From Streptomyces sp. G44 (GTDB taxonomy: Bacteria > Actinomycetota > Actinomycetes > Streptomycetales > Streptomycetaceae), in assembly GCF_016905445.1 (NCBI RefSeq), contig NZ_JAFEXF010000040.1, positions 1 through 45,073 of the forward strand: a stretch of 45,073 nucleotides of DNA. Reading direction: 5' to 3'. The notes beneath the pieces are model-generated. The model saw only the letters and a list, made by a program, of their open reading frames with translations. It ran no database searches and had not been told where the DNA came from. The translations under genes and the position numbers were made by a program. Positions 37,787 through 45,073 of this stretch are shown here, piece by piece (the first letter of the stretch is position 1; every line of letters begins with the position of its first letter).

Positions 37787-37910
37787 TCGCGATACGGTAA
37801 CGTTCCGCGCGATGCGGCGGCGTTCGAACAGCTGCCGCACGGCATCAAGAGGCGGAACGGCTGCCCGGCCATCCCGACGGCGGCCCCGCCTCGCGGCTTG
37901 TAGGGGATCG

Positions 37911-39695
37911 ATGACTGAGTATGGCCGGGGCCCAGGCTCCGAACCGTGGCATCCGGAGGACCCGTTGTACGGGGACAGCGGATGGGGAGGACAGCAGCCC
38001 GCGGGCGGCCAGTCCCCCTACGGCGGCCAAGGGCAGTACCACCAGCCGCATCAGCATCAGCAGCCGCACCCGTCGCAGTACGGCGGTGACTGGAACACCG
38101 GGCAGCAGCAGGCCGCGTACGGCGCGCAGGGTTACGAGGGCGGGCAGCAGCAGTACGAGGGCGGCGGCCCCGCCCAGGCCTACAACGGCCCCGACCACGG
38201 CTACAACGGCGGTTCCGGCCAGGGTTACGACGGCGGCCACGGCGGCCACGGCGGGGGATCGAACCCCGATCACCACGGCGGCCAGGACGCGCCCGACGGT
38301 GGCTGGAACACCGGACAGCAGGGACAGGTCCCCTACGGCGACCCGATCGACCCCATGGACCCCTACGCCGGCCAGCAGGCCGGTTACGGCCAAGAGGGCC
38401 CCGACTACTACGCCACCCCCGACGCCTACGCGCCCCCGGAGCCGCCGGCCCGCCGCCGTCCCGAACCGGACCCCGAGGCGGACCCCGACTCCGGGACCGA
38501 CTGGGACCCGGGGCCGGACCGCGGCGAGCACGCCTTCTTCGCGGGCGGCGACGACAACGACGACGATGAGCCCGGCCGCCGCGGCGACCGGCGCGGGGGA
38601 CGCGGCGGCAAGAAGCCGAAGAAGCGGCGCAGCGGCTGCGCCTGCCTGGTCGTGACGCTCGTCTTCGGCGGCGGCATCGGCGGAGTCGGCTACTTCGGCT
38701 ACCAGTTCTACCAGGACCGCTTCGGCACGGCGCCGGACTACGCGGGCGACGGTTCCGGCTCGGTCACCGTCGACATCCCCGAGCACTCCCTCGGCTACGC
38801 CATCGGCCAGAAGCTGAAGGAAAAAGGTGTCGTCAAGAGCGTCGACGCCTTCGTCTCCGCCCAGGGCAAGCACCCGAAGGGGCAGACCATCCAGGCGGGC
38901 GCCTACGTCCTCAAGAAGCGCATGTCGGCGGCGAGCGCAGTCGAATTGATGCTCAGCCCCAAGAGCCGCGCCAACCTCATCGTCCCCGAGGGCAAGCGGA
39001 ACGCGTGGATCTACGAAAAGATCGACGAGCGTCTCAAGGTGGACTCGGGCACCACGGAGAAGGTCGCCAAGAAGGAATGGCAGACCCTCGGTCTGCCCAA
39101 GTGGGCCAACACCAACAAGGACATCAAGGACCCGCTGGAGGGATTCCTCTTCCCCGCCAGCTATTCGGTCGCGCCGGGGCAGAAGCCCGAGGACGTCCTG
39201 CGCAAGATGGTCGCCCGTGCCAATGAGAAGTACGAGGAACTCGGCCTCGCGTCGAAGGCCGCCGACCTGGACCTGAAGGACCCGTTGGAGGTCCTCACCG
39301 TGGCGAGCCTGGTCCAGGCGGAGGGCAGGTACAAGCACGACTTCGAGAAGGTCGCGACGGTCGTCTACAACCGCCTGAAGCCCGACAACACCGAGACGTA
39401 CGGGCTGTTGGACTTCGACTCCACGGTGAACTACCTCAAGGGCGAGTCCAAGCTCGCCATCGGCTCGGTCGACGAGCTGCGCAAGATCAAGGATCCGTAC
39501 AACACGTACAAGGTCAAGGGTCTGCCGCCCGGACCGATCAGCAACCCCGGCGAGGTGGCACTGAACTCGGCGCTGCACCCGGCCGAGGGGAACTGGTACT
39601 ACTTCGTCTCGATCCCCAGCGAGGACAAGACGCTCTTCGCCGAGACCAACGCAGAGCAGAACCGCAACCGCGAGAAATATCTGAAGGGGCAATGA
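37911..39695 (+). CDS. mltG: Endolytic murein transglycosylase MltG
   Basis: Encodes 594 residues from an ATG with AGGGGA just upstream; the longer frame from 37812 lacks support. The first 230 residues are a disordered cytoplasmic tail rich in Gly, Gln, Tyr and Pro with GGQGQYHQP-like repeats, ending in an acidic then a basic stretch (KKPKKRRSG). One membrane helix follows (about 243-262, CACLVVTLVFGGGIGGVGYF), then the extracytoplasmic YceG domain. The catalytic Glu is about E471 in ASLVQAEGRY. It cleaves nascent glycan strands to set their length. Its last codons overlap aroE (ATGA). TACGGT at 37793-37798 is a weak promoter candidate inside the end of yqgF. Confidence 0.94.
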   Translation: MTEYGRGPGSEPWHPEDPLYGDSGWGGQQPAGGQSPYGGQGQYHQPHQHQQPHPSQYGGDWNTGQQQAAYGAQGYEGGQQQYEGGGPAQAYNGPDHGYNGGSGQGYDGGHGGHGGGSNPDHHGGQDAPDGGWNTGQQGQVPYGDPIDPMDPYAGQQAGYGQEGPDYYATPDAYAPPEPPARRRPEPDPEADPDSGTDWDPGPDRGEHAFFAGGDDNDDDEPGRRGDRRGGRGGKKPKKRRSGCACLVVTLVFGGGIGGVGYFGYQFYQDRFGTAPDYAGDGSGSVTVDIPEHSLGYAIGQKLKEKGVVKSVDAFVSAQGKHPKGQTIQAGAYVLKKRMSAASAVELMLSPKSRANLIVPEGKRNAWIYEKIDERLKVDSGTTEKVAKKEWQTLGLPKWANTNKDIKDPLEGFLFPASYSVAPGQKPEDVLRKMVARANEKYEELGLASKAADLDLKDPLEVLTVASLVQAEGRYKHDFEKVATVVYNRLKPDNTETYGLLDFDSTVNYLKGESKLAIGSVDELRKIKDPYNTYKVKGLPPGPISNPGEVALNSALHPAEGNWYYFVSIPSEDKTLFAETNAEQNRNREKYLKGQ

Positions 39696-40522
39696 GCGCG
39701 CCAAAGCGTCGAGCCGCCGTCCTCGGCTCCCCGATCGCCCACTCCCTCTCCCCGGTGCTGCACCGCGCCGCTTACGAGGAACTGGGGCTGGCCGACTGGA
39801 CGTACGACCGCTTCGAGATCGACGAGGCGGCGCTGCCCGGATTCGTCGGGGAACTCGGCCCGGAGTGGGCGGGGCTCTCCCTGACGATGCCGTTGAAGCG
39901 GGCGATCATTCCGCTGCTCGACGAGGTCAGCGGAACCGCCGCCTCCGTCGAGGCGGTCAACACGGTCGTCTGCACCGAGGACGGCCGGAAGGTCGGCGAC
40001 AACACCGACATCCCCGGCATGGTCGCCGCCCTGCGCGAACGCGGCATCGAGCAGGTCGACTCCGCCGCGATCCTCGGCGCCGGCGCCACCGCGTCCTCCG
40101 CGCTCGCCGCGCTCGCGCGGATCTGCACCGGTGAGGTCGTCGCGTACGTACGCAGCGAGGCCCGCGCGGCCGAGATGCGGCAGTGGGGCGAGCGGCTCGA
40201 CGTGGCGGTCAGGACCGAGGCCTGGGAGGACGCCCGCGAGGCGCTGAGCGCGCCGCTGGTGATCGCCACGACCCCGGCGGGTGCCACGGACACGCTCTCC
40301 GGCCTGGTGCCCGAGCGTCCGGCCACCCTCTTCGACGTGCTGTACGACCCGTGGCCCACCGAGCTGGCGGCCCGCTGGTCCGCGTACGGCGGGGCGGTCG
40401 TCAGCGGGCTGGACCTGCTCGTGCACCAGGCCGTGCTCCAGGTCGAGCAGATGACCGGCCGCGGCCCCGCCCCGCTGGACGCGATGCGCAGGGCCGGGGA
40501 GCACGCGCTCGCGGAGCGGTAG
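39692..40522 (+). CDS. aroE: Shikimate dehydrogenase
   Basis: Encodes 276 residues and reduces 3-dehydroshikimate with NADPH in aromatic amino acid synthesis. The shikimate-binding segment is GSPIAHSLSPVLH. The catalytic Lys lies in SLTMPLK, which differs from the common NVTxPxK but keeps the Lys, and the partner Asp is in DNTDIPGMV. The nucleotide-binding loop is LGAGATASSALAAL, and the terminal helix is GLDLLVHQAVLQVEQMTG. It starts inside the mltG stop (ATGA), so its expression is linked to the alaS-yqgF-mltG run rather than to aroC, from which a dyad and 176 bases separate it. Confidence 0.92.
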   Translation: MSAPKRRAAVLGSPIAHSLSPVLHRAAYEELGLADWTYDRFEIDEAALPGFVGELGPEWAGLSLTMPLKRAIIPLLDEVSGTAASVEAVNTVVCTEDGRKVGDNTDIPGMVAALRERGIEQVDSAAILGAGATASSALAALARICTGEVVAYVRSEARAAEMRQWGERLDVAVRTEAWEDAREALSAPLVIATTPAGATDTLSGLVPERPATLFDVLYDPWPTELAARWSAYGGAVVSGLDLLVHQAVLQVEQMTGRGPAPLDAMRRAGEHALAER

Positions 40523-40540
40523 CACCCCGCGGTCCGGGCC

Positions 40541-40571
40541 GACGCCGTGTCCGGGCGACGGGTACGGCGTC
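40541..40571. terminator. Inverted repeat between aroE and aroC
   Basis: GACGCCGT (40541-40548) and ACGGCGTC (40564-40571) form a perfect 8-bp stem with a 15-base loop, 19 bases after the aroE stop. Probably a terminator. The rest of the 176-base gap is GC-rich with no promoter I can defend. Confidence 0.45.
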
Positions 40572-40698
40572 CGTCTTGTGGACCCGCCCCCGGCCCGCCC
40601 CGGGCTCATGGGAGGATCGGGGCAAGGCGGGCCAGGGCCGCGCACCCGGGCCGCGCCGTCGTAGACCGCAGTTCCAGGCGCGAGCATGAGGAGCACCG

Positions 40699-43489
<2,791 letters not shown>

Positions 43490-43533
43490 CGCGCCTTCCG
43501 TGGCCCCTCGATCCGGCCACGGGCACTTCAGCG

Positions 43534-43569
43534 CGTCCCCGGCCGTTCACACAACGGCGGCCGGGGACG
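43534..43569. terminator. Hairpin after aroB
   Basis: CGTCCCCGGCCG (43534-43545) pairs with CGGCCGGGGACG (43558-43569); an inner GCCGTT/AACGGC stem around CACAC can form in addition. It terminates aroCKB. The following GGTACCGTTCGGTAACG (43569 on) is a small imperfect dyad that may include the next promoter. Confidence 0.75.
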
Positions 43570-43639
43570 GTACCGTTCGGTAACGGGCGGCCCGGCGCCG
43601 CCCGACCAGCGTCAGTCGCACGAGACGGAGTGGCACCGG

Positions 43640-44563
43640 ATGCAGCACGCAGTGGGGTCTCCGCTGCCGCCGCCCCATCAGCCGGGGCACGGACCGGCCA
43701 CCGGCTGGTCCCCGGCCGCACACGCACATCACCCGCCCGGGGCCCCGCAGCCCCCCGCGCCGGGCCTCACAGGCGGCTCCGCCGTCCCGCACCACCAGGG
43801 ACAGCCCCCGCCCCCTCCGGGCCACGCGCCCGAGGCCCCGGTGCCACCGCCCCGCCCGCAGGACCAGGCGGCGCCCGCCACCCTTCAGCTCGGGCCCGGC
43901 CCCGTGCCGCCGATTCCGGACACCACGGGGCACGTCCAGCTGCCGCCCGGCGGTCCCGTCGCGATGCCGAGCCCCCCGCCGGGCACGGCCCACGCCGACT
44001 CCGGGGCCACGACGCTCGCCGTGCTGCTCATCGGCCCCGCGGGCGCGGGCAAGACGAGCGTGGCCAAGTTCTGGGCCGAGCACCGGCGTGTGCCGACGGC
44101 CCACATCAGCCTCGACGACGTACGCGAATGGGTCCGCTCGGGCTTCGCCGACCCCCAGTCGGGCTGGAACGACCAGTCGGAGGCGCAGTACCGCCTGGCC
44201 CGCCGCACCTGCGGCTTCGCCGCACGGAACTTCCTGGCGAACGGCATCTCGTGCATCCTCGACGACGCGGTCTTCCCCGACCGCCCGGTCGTGGGTCTCG
44301 GCGGCTGGAAGCGCCACGTGGGCCCGGGGCTGCTCCCCGTCGTGCTCCTGCCGGGCCTGGAGGTCGTCCTGGAGCGCAACGCCGAGCGCAGCGGCAACCG
44401 CCGCCTCTGCGACGAGGAAGTGGCCCGCATTCACGGCCGCATGGCCGGCTGGTACGGCTCGGGCCTGCCCATCATCGACAACTCCCAGATGGACGTCCCC
44501 GCCACGGCCCGCGTGCTGGACGAGGCGCTGGCCCGCGCCATCGCGAGCCCACCGCAGTGGTAG
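43640..44563 (+). CDS. P-loop NTPase/kinase-like protein with proline-rich N terminus
   Basis: Encodes 307 residues. Residues 1-125 are a disordered Pro/Gly/His-rich region with many PPP runs (GQPPPPPGHAPEAPVPPPRP). The C-terminal domain is a small nucleoside-monophosphate-kinase-like P-loop fold: Walker A GPAGAGKTS (132-140), an Asp pair in HISLDDVREWVRSGF, a second in SCILDDAVFPDRP, and a late Arg-rich LERNAERSGNRRL lid-like helix. It resembles zeta-toxin/chloramphenicol-phosphotransferase-type kinases in layout; substrate unknown. No antitoxin-like partner is adjacent. GGAG lies ten bases before the ATG. The position directly behind aroCKB is conserved in Streptomyces as I recall it. Confidence 0.85.
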   Translation: MQHAVGSPLPPPHQPGHGPATGWSPAAHAHHPPGAPQPPAPGLTGGSAVPHHQGQPPPPPGHAPEAPVPPPRPQDQAAPATLQLGPGPVPPIPDTTGHVQLPPGGPVAMPSPPPGTAHADSGATTLAVLLIGPAGAGKTSVAKFWAEHRRVPTAHISLDDVREWVRSGFADPQSGWNDQSEAQYRLARRTCGFAARNFLANGISCILDDAVFPDRPVVGLGGWKRHVGPGLLPVVLLPGLEVVLERNAERSGNRRLCDEEVARIHGRMAGWYGSGLPIIDNSQMDVPATARVLDEALARAIASPPQW

Positions 44564-44621
44564 GGCAGGGCCCTGCGCGGCCGTAGGGAAGCCGTGAGAA
44601 GCCGTGGAGCAAGGTCCACCG

Positions 44622-44644
44622 CCCGGTCGGACGCGCTGACCGGG
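44622..44644. terminator. Inverted repeat before aminopeptidase gene
   Basis: CCCGGTC (44622-44628) and GACCGGG (44638-44644) pair with a 9-base loop. It may end the P-loop gene or act as an operator, since it lies where the -35 of the next gene is expected. Confidence 0.4.
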
Positions 44645-44664
44645 CCGGGACGCCGCGGCGCTCG

Positions 44665-44670
44665 TAGGCT
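44665..44670 (+). promoter_or_regulatory. -10 hexamer of leaderless aminopeptidase gene
   Basis: TAGGCT is followed by six bases (CGCCCC) and then the ATG at 44677, the classic leaderless spacing. No ribosome-binding site is present. Confidence 0.55.
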
Positions 44671-44676
44671 CGCCCC

Positions 44677-44898
44677 ATGTCAGAGGTGTACGCGGTCCGC
44701 AGGGAGCGGGTGAGGGAGCGGTGTGCCGCCGGCGGTGGCGCGGCGGCGCTGGTCTCCCGGCCCGCCAACGTCCGCTATCTCGCCGGAGCGGCGCCCCGCG
44801 GCGCCGTGCTCCTGGTCGGCACGGACGAGGACGTCCTGCTGTGCGGGCGTCCGCCCGGCGACCTGCCGGGGGGGGGGCGGCCCGGAGGCGGCCGATAG
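44677..44898 (+). pseudogene. Broken aminopeptidase P (Xaa-Pro aminopeptidase) N terminus
   Basis: The first 60 or so residues (RRERVRERCAAGGGAAALVS, RPANVRYLAGAAPRGAVLLV) match the creatinase/prolidase N-terminal domain of aminopeptidase P, normally about 360 residues long. The frame then hits a run of ten G at 44868-44877, turns into Gly/Arg repeats and stops after 73 codons. The catalytic pita-bread domain is missing. The break coincides with abnormal sequence, so this is more likely an intact gene cut by an assembly error than a true pseudogene. Confidence 0.75.
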
Positions 44899-45073
44899 GG
44901 GGGCGGGGGGACCGGCGGGGGGGGGGGGGGTGGGTTTGGGGGGTGCGGCCGGTGGGGGGGGGTTGGCTGGGGCGGCGGGCCGCCATAGGGGCCGGGTTGC
45001 TGGGGCGGGGGGCCGCCGTACGGGCCGGGCTGCTGGGGCGGCGGGCTGCCGTACGGGCCGGGCTGGTTGTAGC
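44868..45073. repeat. Poly-G tracts and 33-bp repeats, probable contig-end artefact
   Basis: G runs of 10 (44868-44877) and 14 (44917-44930) alternate with G-rich sequence. From about 44989 a 33-bp unit beginning GGGCCGGG repeats (44989, 45022, 45055). On the minus strand this reads as the 11-residue repeat QPGPYGGPPPQ (with one Ser variant), as found in disordered N termini of Streptomyces membrane proteins. It is unrelated to the aminopeptidase gene it interrupts. Confidence 0.75.

Noticed and set aside
37829..37840. TTCGAAC near 37830 (and at 21678 in relA) as LexA half-sites
   Set aside because: The second half of the palindrome is missing in both places, and neither lies in a suitable promoter.
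43640..44563. Zeta-type toxin-antitoxin module
   Set aside because: No small antitoxin gene lies next to it, and the neighbours are conserved core genes.

Overview
The window is about 45 kb of very GC-rich DNA with strong third-position GC bias, frequent GTG/TTG starts and dense short-overlap operons. It matches a Streptomyces chromosome: the order thrS / HIT / pgsA / acyltransferase / pimA / pdxS / pdxT / yebC / ruvCAB / yajC / secD / secF / apt / relA / hisS / rpsD / alaS / yqgF / mltG / aroE-C-K-B is the conserved core order I know from that genus. There are no tRNA or rRNA genes, insertion sequences, phage genes or CRISPR arrays, and I saw no in-frame TTA codon.

Layout. Positions 1-3.5 kb hold the end of an unknown gene, thrS and a HIT-family gene. 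3.5-7.6 kb holds two minus-strand genes, a membrane protein and an EF-G2-like GTPase. They separate thrS-HIT from the phosphatidylinositol/PIM lipid operon pgsA-acyltransferase-pimA (7.9-10.6 kb), which is followed by a LemA-like membrane protein. 11.4-13.8 kb is PLP synthase (pdxST) and yebC. 13.9-16.2 kb is the Holliday-junction operon ruvCAB. 16.4-19.9 kb is yajC-secD-secF. A small secreted protein (minus strand), apt and relA follow to 23.9 kb, then two minus-strand genes (DUF349 and a membrane-anchored cyclophilin). 26.4-30.5 kb is an MBL hydrolase, hisS, a VKOR-type protein and rarA. rpsD (30.9 kb) has a long leader and converges on a minus-strand NB-ARC/TPR protein. 33.8-39.7 kb runs DUF948, a small protein, alaS, yqgF and mltG, overlapping directly into aroE. 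aroC-aroK-aroB and a proline-rich P-loop protein follow. The last ~210 bases are abnormal: an aminopeptidase-P gene breaks off into poly-G and then a foreign-looking 33-bp repeat, which I read as a contig-end artefact.

The most informative signals are regulatory. Textbook LexA-independent DNA-damage promoters (RecA-NDp type, TTGTCRGTG-N8-TAnnnT, the PafBC element) precede ruvC and rarA, tying the two recombination loci of this window into one response. relA has an exact disulfide-stress sigma-R promoter (GGGAAT-N18-GTT). At least five genes have a -10 hexamer only 6-9 bases before the start codon and no ribosome-binding site, so they are probably leaderless. Other candidates are four 11-bp tandem repeats before pdxS, two 12-bp tandem repeats before the DUF948 gene, a competing-hairpin leader before yebC, a structured rpsD leader, and an EF-G paralogue with altered catalytic and guanine-recognition motifs.

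No wholly new multi-gene system is evident; this is mostly housekeeping chromosome. All functions are read from motifs and gene order; no searches were run.
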